Source: Conidiobolus incongruus B7586
Taxonomy: Eukaryota; Entomophthoromycota; Entomophthoromycetes; Entomophthorales; Conidiobolaceae
NCBI GenBank assembly: GCA_000697335.1
Contig: JNEM01013056.1
Location: 1 to 17,231 of the forward strand
Length of the DNA stretch: 17,231 nucleotides
Reading direction: 5' to 3'
Shown here: piece by piece, positions 1 through 9,088 of the stretch
Position numbering within the stretch: the stretch's first letter is position 1
Layout: every line of letters begins with the position of its first letter
The notes under the pieces: generated by a model
What the model was told of the DNA's origin: nothing
The model's database searches: none
The model's input: the letters and a program-made list of their open reading frames with translations, nothing else
Program-made: the position numbers and the translations under genes

Positions 1-2569
1 ATTTAAATATATATAAATTAAAAATATTATTAAAAGGCTTTTATTCAAATATTATTAAAATTTTATCATATATATTATAAAGTTATTTAAGATTTATATT
101 TAACTTGTAAAGATAATGTTTTATTTAAAACTATTATTTATTTCTGAATATATTATTATAAGATTAAAAAACTATAATTAAAATTTATTTAATTTTGATT
201 TTTAGTTTTTATTATTATTTTTTTATATATTAATAGATTAAAAAATATAATAAAAATATTTATTTATTTTTATCAAAAATTATTTTAATATTTTAATATT
301 AATTATATAAATATATTTTTTATTAAAAACATAAATTTATATTTAATAATCTATAATATATTATAAATTAAAAATACCTATAATTTTATATAATAGTAAT
401 AAAATATATAAAGTTAAAATTATAAATGATTTTCTATTAAAAAATTAGGGAAAGTTACTATATTTAATATATTCATTAGATTATAATCTATATAATCATA
501 ATTGATTTAAGCAATTAAAGATATGCTTGTAAAAAAATTCCTGTGAGCAAATTAAATCAGTTGTTAAAATATTATATATCAGTTTCTAATAAAAAACTGT
601 TTTTTAGGTGTTAGATCTTTGTTAAGAGTATGGCAGAGAGTTATTAATAATCAGAATAGGTAATAATTTTATATTATTGATTTATTTTTATAAATCATAT
701 ATTAATATTTATATTTAATTTTAAAATTAAAATTTTACCATTATATATTTTCTTTAAGAATAATAACTTTGTAATAAAATAAGAAATCCTTTATCTTACT
801 TATGCTAGTAAAAGTAATTTTTGATAAATGTTATATCTATGTTTTATAAAATTAAATAATATGAATAATAAACGAAATAAATTATTTTCGATTAGTTTTA
901 AACAAAGATTTAATTTGGAAAAAAAACATTCTTCTATCTCAATAAAAATTTAAGATAAAAATACTATTTGAGGCATAAAAGTTCAAGGCTACTAGGATAA
1001 AGAGAATATAATAAATAACTAAAGATATAAATATGCGCTTGGGTTACAATTGAATTATATTATATTTATCAAAATGTTTAAAATTAAATTTGAAATTAAT
1101 AAGCACTGGCCTAATGAAAATATGTAAATAATTCATTTTAACTTTGAATAATTTTATGATATTTAATATTTTAGATTTAATATATAGTAATTGGAAGATT
1201 ACATATCAATCATAATTTTGCTTTGAAATCTTACCATTATTACTTAATTATCAAGAATTACAAATTTGGCTATTTTCGATAATGGTAAAAAGCTGAGTTA
1301 TTGATTTAAATGAATATATCAGGGCCAGTTCATGGTATAATTTTTGTCAGAAAGTGATAAGAAAATTAAAATTTTGAAAGATTAATAACTGAAATGATTT
1401 GAGCTAGTAATAGAAGTCTGGATTATGTTAATGTCATTAATTAATACAAAAGCAATTAATAATTAAAAGATATTTTGAAATTCAAAATGTTAGTAAGTTC
1501 TTAATAAAATCCGTACTAGGTTTGATAAGGGTAATTTACCATGGTTAAAGGTTTGATATAACATAAGACCTTAAAAGATAATTTGTTGTTATTTTATATA
1601 GGTATTCTAATATTAATTGAAAAATTTATAATAATCTGATCATGATATAATTATAATAAATGTGAATAATAAAACTGACTAAATTTTATTAAAAAACAAT
1701 TTCAATTGATTTCTTGATCCATCAATATTATAAGGGAGTTGTAGTGGTTAAACTCTTATATAATAGAAAAAGCTAATCAATTTGTATATATAATGATTAA
1801 CTTTGCAAATTACAATTTTTGATAATACGATTTGTTAACCCTCTCATATCGATTTTTGAATTCAAATATACCAAAAAGCATTAATCAAAAAACACTTTTA
1901 TAGTCATTATATAAATTTAGATATGAAAATTTACTTGTATATAATTCTTCAAATTAAATTTTTCAAATCAACAGTTGCTTTCGATTGATTGAAAAAAATT
2001 TAAATTGACTTGTTTAAAACTGTAAAGAGATTCAAAATCAAATATCGATTTAAAAGTATTTTTATTGATTTCAGTGACATAAAAATAGAAAAATTTTTGA
2101 ATTATTTTCCTACAATATATAAAATGAAACTGTATATTTTATTGAGACTTTATTATATTAAAGAAACAGACACAATATTAAATCTATTATATCACACACT
2201 AATCCATCTATAAATTTTGTTAAAAATTATTCGAACTGAAGGTAAATTTGGAATAAACCAGTTTAAAATACAAGTTGAATATTTTAACATTCTAGAAGTG
2301 TTATTCATTAATATATTAAATTAATCAAAAAAATAGAATAAAAATGAAGTAATATTGAAGCTTTGAATATCAATCACAGTTATATAAAAAATCAATTATT
2401 AATCAAGATATTTCAATAATATATATATTATTACAATAGCTACATGTTTAAATATATAAATCAAAGTCAACCATACCAAACTATTATTTAATGTGAAATT
2501 TTTAAAGACCTGAAGATGTTGAGAAATAATTTAATGTTAATTTTTGGGGATGAATAAAAAAGGAATAGA
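1..2569. other. AT-rich intergenic stretch, no gene recognised
   Basis: No frame here gives a recognisable protein, and no tRNA or rRNA is visible. The first 450 bases are almost pure A/T; later parts are slightly less extreme. Small structures include a perfect 14-bp palindrome at 477-490 (TAGATTATAATCTA) and a six-pair hairpin at 580-585/594-599 (CAGTTT/AAACTG, 8-nt loop) followed by six T, which resembles a terminator but has no recognisable gene before it. The only long frame (2010-2213) begins with TTG and has the K/I/F/Y/L composition expected by chance. A heavily decayed gene cannot be excluded. Confidence 0.6.
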
Positions 2570-2576
2570 CATTGTG

Positions 2577-2741
2577 ATTGGTCAGAAATAAGATTGAACT
2601 AATCAAACAATAGATGACTCGTCATCAGGACTGTAATTATTCACCACTTTCTTTTAATTCTAAACAACAATAAGTCGTCATAATTAATTTAGATATATTT
2701 CTTTACCAATCAAATAATATGAATTACAAGATTGACCCAAT
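2577..2741 (+). promoter_or_regulatory. CCAAT-box cluster upstream of the 14-3-3 gene
   Basis: Three CCAAT pentamers lie 216-380 bp ahead of the 14-3-3 start codon: an inverted one at 2577-2581 (in GATTGGTCAG), and direct ones at 2706-2710 (CCAATCA) and 2737-2741. CCAAT is bound by the NF-Y/HAP complex in fungi. Spacing and position suit a housekeeping promoter. The motif is short, so some copies may be chance. Confidence 0.4.
2613..2626. promoter_or_regulatory. bZIP-like inverted repeat upstream of the 14-3-3 gene
   Basis: GATGACTCGTCATC holds two ATGAC/GTCAT half-sites in inverted orientation with a 2-bp spacer. It resembles ATF/CREB or Gcn4 sites, which usually have a 0-1 bp overlap or gap. 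A further CGTCA lies at 2676-2680. The spacing is non-standard, so binding is only a suggestion. Confidence 0.3.
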
Positions 2742-2956
2742 GAAATGGAGTAATATACATTATTTCCTTAATTTGGAAATATCTTAGACGAAAATACAAG
2801 TCTTTTTTCTTGAATTTGTAGAGTAAAAATTTTTTGAAAAATTTCAATATCCCAATAAAATTCAAATTTAAAACAAATAGATTATCAAATCTAGGTTCAA
2901 GAGTTCTTTAACTTACAACTGTTAAATAAATTTCCTTATACAACTCGACTTGCAAA

Positions 2957-3965
2957 ATGGCATTCACATCCCCACGTCATGAAAATGTTTATTTGGCTAA
3001 ATTAGCCGAACAAGCTGAACGCTATGATGGTAAGTCTACTTCACTGGTCTCGATTGCACGTCTCACCTTACCACTCTGACCTTTCTCCACACATGATTCA
3101 AATTAGTCCTAACTTTTATTATATAGAAATGGTTGAAGCTATGAAGAAGGTTGCCGCCGAAAAACAAGAATTATCTGTTGAAGAACGCAACCTCTTATCT
3201 GTCGCCTACAAAAACGTCATCGGTGCCCGTCGTGCCTCATGGAGAATTGTTTCATCTATTGAACACAAGGAAGAATCCAAGGGCAATAATGAGAATGCCG
3301 CTAAAGTCAAGGAATACAGAATTAAGATTGAAAAAGAATTAACTGACATTTGTAATGATATCTTAAATGTTTTGGATAAAGACCTTATTCCCAACAGTAA
3401 TAATTCTGCTGAATGTCAAGTATTTTACTACAAGATGTAAGTTTCTTTCTGATATAATTCTTCTGATTTATCATTATTTCGTATATATTCTGATGTATTC
3501 ACTTTGTTTTATTCATTTAGGAAGGGAGATTACCACAGATATCTTGCAGAATTCCTTCAAGGTGATGAAAGAACCCAAGCTGCTGATGCTTCCTTAGCAT
3601 CTTACAAAGAAGCTACTGCAATCTCTAACAATAATCTTCCCTCTACTCACCCCATCCGTTTGGGTTTGGCCCTAAATTTCTCAGTATTCTACTATGAAAT
3701 TCTCAACTCTCCAGATTCCGCTTGCCACTTGGCCAAGACCGCTTTCGATGATGCTATTGCTGAATTAGATAACCTAAGTGAAGAAAGTTACAAGGATAGT
3801 ACCTTAATCATGCAATTACTTCGTGACAATCTTACTCTTTGGACTTCAGACATTCAAGATCAAGGTAAATCTTGTATATATTTTTTATTCGATCTTAAAT
3901 TAATTTTTTTTATAGAAGTTGAACAACAAGGTGAAACAGCTGAACCTGTTAAAGATGAAGAATAA
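2957..3965 (+). CDS. BMH1: 14-3-3 protein, four exons
   Basis: Dimeric phosphoserine/phosphothreonine-binding adaptor of the cytosol and nucleus (BMH1/BMH2 in yeast), used in signalling, cell cycle and metabolism. Exons are 2957-3029, 3127-3436, 3521-3864 and 3916-3965; they join in frame to 258 residues, normal for the family. Introns are 97, 84 and 51 nt, start GTAAGT, GTAAGT and GTAAAT, and end ATAG, TTAG and ATAG; intron 1 has CCTAAC at 3108-3113 as a likely branch site. Visible family signatures are [13 protein letters not shown] near residue 22, the phosphopeptide-binding K53, R60, R134 and Y135, and the helix-7/9 asparagines N180 and N231. The C-terminal tail (residues 243-258) is acidic and variable, as usual. 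The start codon context is AAAATGG, with A at -3, and translation from it gives the canonical N-terminus. Intron 3 keeps the frame open if retained. Confidence 0.96.
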
Positions 3966-4074
3966 AAATTCTCCTCTTCTTTTCTAAAATCTTGTCCCAA
4001 TCGTTCAAATCGCTTTTCATCTTAATTGTATTTTCTTTTTGAACTTGGGAGATCAAGTATTGCAGTCCAACTCC

Positions 4075-4080
4075 AATAAA
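4075..4080 (+). terminator. Candidate poly(A) signal of the 14-3-3 gene
   Basis: AATAAA lies 110 bp after the stop codon, in a pyrimidine-rich 3' region that is less A-rich than the desert following it. This is a plausible cleavage/polyadenylation signal, although AATAAA is common by chance in such AT-rich DNA. Confidence 0.4.
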
Positions 4081-4991
4081 TCATTATATTCTCTTAATTT
4101 CCTTATACGAATATGCTGAATATCCCCATATACTTTTCAACTCCAACCACTATTACACAATTTCTAATATTTTTTTTCTTTCTCATATAATCCATCCTTC
4201 TTTTTTCACCCCTCTCAAATTTATTAATTTCGAATAATTTTAACTTAGAGATGCTATAAATTAGTATTTCTTACAATACAAATCCTTCATAAGATTTAGT
4301 ATTCTAGTTATTTAAATAAAATATTTTGTTGGAAATTATCTGTTTTATTCAACTAAAATCAATTATAACATAATTATTTTATTAATAATAATTAATCTAT
4401 GATTTATTATTTTTATTCTCTTTTAATGTCTTTTTGATCATTTACAAGATATTATCGTTAGCTAATAAATTTAAAAACAATTTAATATAATTCAAGTAAA
4501 TTGTAATTTTTTTTGTATTACATTATGTGTTTATAAAGTAATTGTAATTTTAGCAATTAAACTTACTATTACTAAAGATTTATTAATTTTATATAAAATA
4601 TAGTAATATATAATAAATATAAATTTTGAATATAATAGAAAATGCAATATAATCCAATTAACATATTGTTTTAATTTCGAAATATTTGAAACTGATATTA
4701 GGAAATTTATCAGTATTTAATATTAAATAATGCCAAAATAAATTCATCACAATAGTATGTAATATAATTAAGTGGAATAATACCATTTGGAATTATTATA
4801 TCATATATAAAACTTTGAATATGATTAATGTAAGTGATATTATCATTCATATTATACTCTAATAAACTATTAATTAATTTCTCAATTGTTTATTTTTCAA
4901 TTCATTAATATGATTGGTTTAAAATATTTAAATTCTCACTTTTTTTTAAATTTCAATTTAGAACTAAATTAATCATATTATTATATTATTA

Positions 4992-5012
4992 ATATATATA
5001 TATATATATATA
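4992..5012. repeat. (AT)n microsatellite, 21 nt
   Basis: Uninterrupted alternating A/T, seen directly. It may be polymorphic in length. Confidence 0.95.
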
Positions 5013-5137
5013 ACACTAAAAAATCTATTGTGTTTAATGATTGATACACTAAAGATATATATATAAACATCTTCAATATAAAAATTTTAGATTCCACCTT
5101 TAACTTAATTTCTTATCATCTCTATTATTTAGAAAAA

Positions 5138-5184
5138 CCAAAGCAAATTGATCTTTGGACTATGAAGGATTGACTCTCCCAATC
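5138..5184. other. Two adjacent small inverted repeats
   Basis: CCAAAG (5138-5143) pairs with CTTTGG (5153-5158) across a 9-nt loop. GATTG (5168-5172) pairs with CAATC (5180-5184) across a 7-nt loop. The two hairpins are 9 nt apart in otherwise unstructured AT-rich DNA. They are much too small for the arms of an H/ACA snoRNA. Function unknown. Confidence 0.35.
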
Positions 5185-5473
5185 TTTAACAAAAATTAAA
5201 AATGAATATTTTGTAAGCAAACCTTTTTATTTATTAACTTGAGGGATTAATGATCTATTATGGAACATTTCTAAAAGCTTATATTTCGTTTTATCAAAAT
5301 ATTTTGTTAATGTTATCTCATTCATTATAAAATATTTCATTTGAATTGTAAACGAAAAACTATGAGTGTTAGAGTTATAGATTTTAAAATTAACTTGATT
5401 TATTTGAAGATATCAAAGATAGGTCAATGTAATATTACACTACTAGATATCAACTATTCAAAACTAAGATTGA

Positions 5474-5478
<5 letters not shown>

Positions 5479-5506
<28 letters not shown>
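5479..5506. repeat. (AT)14 microsatellite
   Basis: Twenty-eight bases of perfect AT dinucleotide repeat, seen directly. Confidence 0.95.
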
Positions 5507-6192
5507 CAATTTCATGACTATTTATTTAGATATTGATGTGTCAATTTAAACTTGAATTTAACTGAAAAATGGATATGATAGTTTATTTCATCAAAGTATT
5601 TGTCAATTAATAATCATAAGTTGTTTGAAAGTAATTTAAAAAAATTCTGTTTAGCTTAAATATTGAATTGAAATATATGTTAAAAAATTTTAAAATATTC
5701 AATATTTGTTTTTTAAAATTTTTATTATAAACCCAAATATATAATAGAAAATTAAATATTTATTTTCAATATCCAATTAATTGGCTAATTCATTTAATTA
5801 ATATATAACAGATATATTTTTGAATTTTATATTTCACATTTTAAAGAAATATAAAAGACACAATTTTCATGTTAAAATAATATTAATCAAGTTATTAGTA
5901 TGGTACTTTATATCATTGTTATATTTGTAATAAGAAATATTTGATTGAGCAAATTATTCAAAATATATTTACAAAAGAGCCAATCATAAAAGAAAAAAAA
6001 ACCAGTAATCATGAAATATGAATTGTATAATTTGTGTTATTTTAGTTAAAAGGTATTAATCATCAATAATGTAAAACTATATTAAATATCCAGAAGATAG
6101 ACAAAATATTTTGAATATATTATTTATTCATATATTTCTAAATATTTTAAAAATAAAGCACAAGCATGCATAATACAATATATCAAAATATA

Positions 6193-6212
6193 ATATATAT
6201 ATATATATATAT
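6193..6212. repeat. (AT)10 microsatellite
   Basis: Twenty bases of perfect AT repeat, followed by the near-repeat TATATAAT. Confidence 0.9.
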
Positions 6213-7474
6213 TATATAATTCAATTTATATTAATCATTTTTAATTTTTATATAATATAAAATTAAATATCAAAAATTTGATTCATGCCCACTGAAATAA
6301 AAACTCATATATTTATTATAAAAGAATAAAAAATCAATACAGAAGATATATTTAATAATATGTTATAATATAATATATATTGCTATATTTTAAGTTTCTT
6401 TTTCCAATTTATTAATAATATATAATTAAAGATTTAAATAAATATTTATTTGATTTAATTAATTATACCTGAATACTATAAAAAGCATTGACATTAAAGA
6501 TAAAATGATTAATTATAGTAATAATCGATTTATAATCATATTTTATAGTATAATAAATGATAATAAGAAACTATTTATTGGATTATCCCAAAAGTTATAG
6601 ACATTCAAATATAGATCATATATTTGAAAAATTTCATTATTTATTTCATTAATCAAAAAAAGTTTTTTTCAATAATATAATAAATATTATAGAAAGTAAT
6701 AATATATTAATTGAATCATCAATAAGTTTATGCTATAAATGATATATTATAATTAAGATATGATAATAATTAACTTAAGGGATTTAAGTAGCAAGCCTTG
6801 ATTAAGATTATTAAATTGAATTAATTATAATTAATAAAACAAATTATATTAAAATATCAACCAATCTTTAATATATATTACTCCTCAAATCACAGAAAAT
6901 TATTTCAGTATATTATTTTAAAATTGATTTTTTGATATATTTTTAATATTCAAATAAATATTATTCAAACTAAACTCGCAACTAATGTTCTTTAATTACA
7001 ATTTTATTGTTTAATTATATATTTTTTAATTCACATAATTTTCAATTTAAGAAAAAATGTACTAAACAATAAACTTAATATTTTAACATAATCATAGATA
7101 TTGAAATATTAAAAAATGATCTAGTTTGTTTTCATATTGATATTAAGTTTCCAGGCGCATTTAATAATATATATAAAATAATTTATAGGAAGATAAAAAT
7201 AATGTTAATATTTAGATCATGAACTAAATACAATCAAAATTACTTTAATATTCACTAAAATGTGAAATATAAACATCAAAATCTTTTTGATCAGATTAAA
7301 AAAATATTAAATATGATAAAATAGGATATAAATTTTATGATGATATAGCTATTTATTACAAAGTATATTCTTTTTTATTATTTATCGAAAATTATTGTGT
7401 GGATTGATTAAGGCCCAACTGTATAACTGTCAGGTAAAATTAAATTAAATTGAACACTCAACTTTAGTTAAGTA

Positions 7475-7504
7475 GAGGTGCAATTTTTGTGTTCTATACA
7501 CCTC
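7475..7504. other. GC-rich hairpin in AT desert
   Basis: GAGGTG (7475-7480) pairs with CACCTC (7499-7504) over an 18-nt loop. Four of six pairs are G-C, which stands out locally. The surrounding 7400-7525 is also less AT-rich than its flanks. It may be part of an unrecognised RNA or a decayed element; no family is assigned. Confidence 0.35.
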
Positions 7505-8063
7505 AATATTTTGAGAAATCATCATAAATTTTTTATTTAAATATATTTGAAATATATTAAAAACATTAATTATAACAGTATATAGAGTTTGATTTTAATC
7601 TTTTATAAAACTATATATCATTTGAAACCAAATTTGATAATGCCAAATTAAAAGTAGGTGTTATCATTATTGATCCAATTTTACATTTAAATACGATTTA
7701 GTTAATGGACTTTTAGTTGTATGTTATACTTCAGTTAAAATAATAACTATAGAATTTATTTGCTTTTTGTATTACTTTATGATTATATATTCAAATCATA
7801 TGATAGAGTTGATAATAATTTTAACTACCCATTCAGAAAATTATTTTCATCAGACTAATTAACATTTTCTTCTCCCATAATTAAATTGATTGTAATAATT
7901 AATTTATTAATAAAATTCATCAATTATAAATATTTGTATGATTCAAAGTGATGAATTAAATTAATATTTATAATAATTTATATTCATTCATGATATCATC
8001 TTAATCATTGTTATATTTTAATTACAAGGTAATATGAGATTTTTATACTTTATATGTTACAAT

Positions 8064-8149
8064 ATGATGAGTTTAATTGTTGGCACCAGTCTTAAATATA
8101 TTGAGGACACCTTTAACAGAGTACAATTCTCGACTACTAGTACTCCTGA
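8064..8149 (+). ncRNA. Candidate C/D box snoRNA, copy 1
   Basis: C box ATGATGA (8064-8070), D'-like TTAA (8092-8095), C'-like TGAGGA (8102-8107) and D box CTGA (8146-8149) occur in the right order, with a 6-nt D'-C' spacer. The span from C to D is 86 nt, normal for the class; true ends probably lie a few bases outside. The 14 nt before D' are identical to copy 2, and 12 of them (TGTTGGCACCAG, 8078-8089) can pair with 18S rRNA CUGGUGCCAGCA, with one G-U pair. Such RNAs guide 2'-O-methylation by Nop1/fibrillarin in the nucleolus. The sequence ahead of box D differs from copy 2 and I could not match it to a target. A weak AATA/TATT pairing flanks the boxes. Box motifs alone are weak evidence; the paralogue carries most of the support. 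Confidence 0.55.
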
Positions 8150-8298
8150 TCTATTATATTTTTATATTATTGTATTTATACAATCGTGATTCTAATCTAT
8201 TTTTACACTTTAGGTAGTTGGAATATTTGTTCAATATTCATTACAAACCAAAATTTATGATGTAATAAATTTCTTTAATTTTATGTTATATGCATTTT

Positions 8299-8394
8299 GT
8301 GATGAATTTATGTTGGCACCAGTCCTAAGTGCCTTGAGGACAAAAACCTCGAACTCTCTTTTTCGACAACTTTATACGCTATGGGGGTTCCTGA
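8299..8394 (+). ncRNA. Candidate C/D box snoRNA, copy 2, two 18S guides
   Basis: C box GTGATGA (8299-8305), D'-like CTAA (8325-8328), C'-like TGAGGA (8335-8340) and D box CTGA (8391-8394); the C to D span is 96 nt. The D' guide TGTTGGCACCAG (8311-8322) pairs with the 18S 530-loop region. The D guide, TATACGCTATGGGGGTT (8373-8389), can pair with 18S sequence around CUCCAAUAGCGUAUA: 16 of 17 positions pair, two as G-U, ending one base before box D. The base five upstream of D (8386) falls on a G-U pair, so a methylation site is not cleanly predicted and a folding-chaperone role is possible. Alternative hairpins GGCAC/GTGCC and GTCCT/AGGAC overlap the D' region. No strong terminal stem is seen. 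It could not be matched to a named snoRNA. Confidence 0.62.
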
Positions 8395-8461
8395 ACCTTT
8401 TTTAATTTGAAATAGACTTTTTTATTAACTTTGACTGATCAAATATTTTAACTTATTTTAG

Positions 8462-8566
8462 GTATTGTTACATGCATTATATTAATAAAATGAATAAAAA
8501 TAGTTCCAAAATATTATAAAATAATATGATTTTTAATTTATTTTCGCACGTTTTGGTTTTCTATTA

Positions 8567-8601
<35 letters not shown>

Positions 8602-9088
8602 TTAAATATCAAACAATGTTTAAACCAATTCTAATCGTCATCTTTCAAATATTTAATGCAATATTTTTATATTTTTGCTTATTCCAAAGAAATAACCATA
8701 AATGTTCAATATACATCATGAGTTTATATTTTTGACTCAAATTCAAATGAAATTTCAATATTAATCATACTTTAGAAAAATTATTGCACTGGATTTTATT
8801 TTTATTATTAAAATATTTAAGCTATATAGATTTGTAAATAATAATTTAATTTTCAATCAAATTATAGTTGATTACAATCCCATAATTTTATCATCATTAA
8901 AACTCATTTATTATGGATTTTTCATAATTCTAGACAAATGTATATATTGAATAAAATAAATAATATTTCATTTAATTATATCATCAATTATTTAATTCAA
9001 AATACAGGAAGAATCTGATATAATAGAAACAGGAATATAAGACGAATACGAAAATCAATTTAAATCATCTATCAATAGCTAAATCAAG
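8462..9088. other. AT-rich gap before the uS12m gene
   Basis: Probably the tail of the putative snoRNA host transcript, followed by the promoter and 5' leader of the uS12m gene. The frame at 8526-8735 runs through a (TA) tract (IYIYIY) and looks accidental. The last 90 bases are less T-rich and may be the uS12m 5' UTR. No CCAAT box was seen. Confidence 0.5.
8571..8598. repeat. (TA)14 microsatellite
   Basis: Twenty-eight bases of perfect TA repeat, seen directly. Confidence 0.95.

Larger units (their letters stand above)
4973..5377 (+). other. Stop-poor frame if TGA is read as Trp (doubtful)
   Basis: This frame has no TAA or TAG over 135 codons but several TGA triplets. Under a mitochondrial-type code (TGA = Trp) it would read as one open stretch, including the segment KPKQIDLWTMKD. 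In such AT-rich sequence TAA alone should appear far more often. The left part is partly the (AT)n tract, which helps keep it open. I recognise no protein family in it. It may be a mitochondrial or mitochondrial-code fossil, or chance. Confidence 0.2.
3966..8028. other. AT-rich desert between 14-3-3 and the snoRNA pair
   Basis: The first 250 bases or so are the probable 3' UTR and trailer of the 14-3-3 gene. The rest is AT-rich, with three (AT)n tracts and several short inverted repeats, listed separately. No standard-code gene, tRNA or recognisable transposon was found. It may contain decayed sequence that cannot be read by eye. Confidence 0.6.
8029..8461 (+). repeat. Tandemly duplicated snoRNA-bearing unit
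   Basis: Two diverged copies of a unit of about 240 bp lie head to tail. Corresponding points are a GTAATA at 8029 and 8262 (233 bp apart), the C box at 8064 and 8299 (235 bp), and a pyrimidine-rich TTTTAG-like end followed by GTA, with AG at 8212-8213 and 8460-8461 (248 bp). This fits two duplicated GT-AG introns, 8029-8213 (185 nt, CTAAT branch-like at 8192-8196) and 8262-8461 (200 nt), with a 48-nt exon between, each hosting one snoRNA. The exons have no convincing protein frame, so a non-coding host gene is inferred. Splicing is not proven: the boundaries are short motifs in AT-rich DNA. Confidence 0.45.

Noticed and set aside
580-605. Hairpin plus T-run resembling an RNA polymerase III or intrinsic terminator
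   Set aside because: No tRNA, 5S or other Pol III gene or A/B box is recognisable before it.
2010-2213. 67-residue frame
   Set aside because: TTG start, K/I/F/Y/L-rich, no motif; expected by chance.
4710-4750. Minus-strand GTGATGA followed by CTGA
   Set aside because: Only 41 nt separate the outer edges, too short for a C/D snoRNA, and no guide match was seen.
7430-7525. Minus-strand C/D snoRNA candidate: ATGATGA (7519-7525) and CTGA (7430-7433), 96 nt apart
   Set aside because: The spacing is right, but there is no good D'/C' pair, the sequence before CTGA is an uninformative A/T stretch, there is no terminal stem and no paralogue.
8081-8091. TGGCACCAG read as a retroelement primer-binding site
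   Set aside because: No terminal repeats or coding parts nearby, and I could not match it to a tRNA 3' end.
8299-8394. Antisense 18S rRNA pseudogene as the source of the 18S-like sequence
   Set aside because: The matching blocks are in a permuted order relative to 18S and separated by unrelated sequence, and both copies carry C/D boxes in correct places.
8526-8735. 69-residue frame
   Set aside because: It runs through a TA microsatellite and has the composition of translated AT-rich noise.
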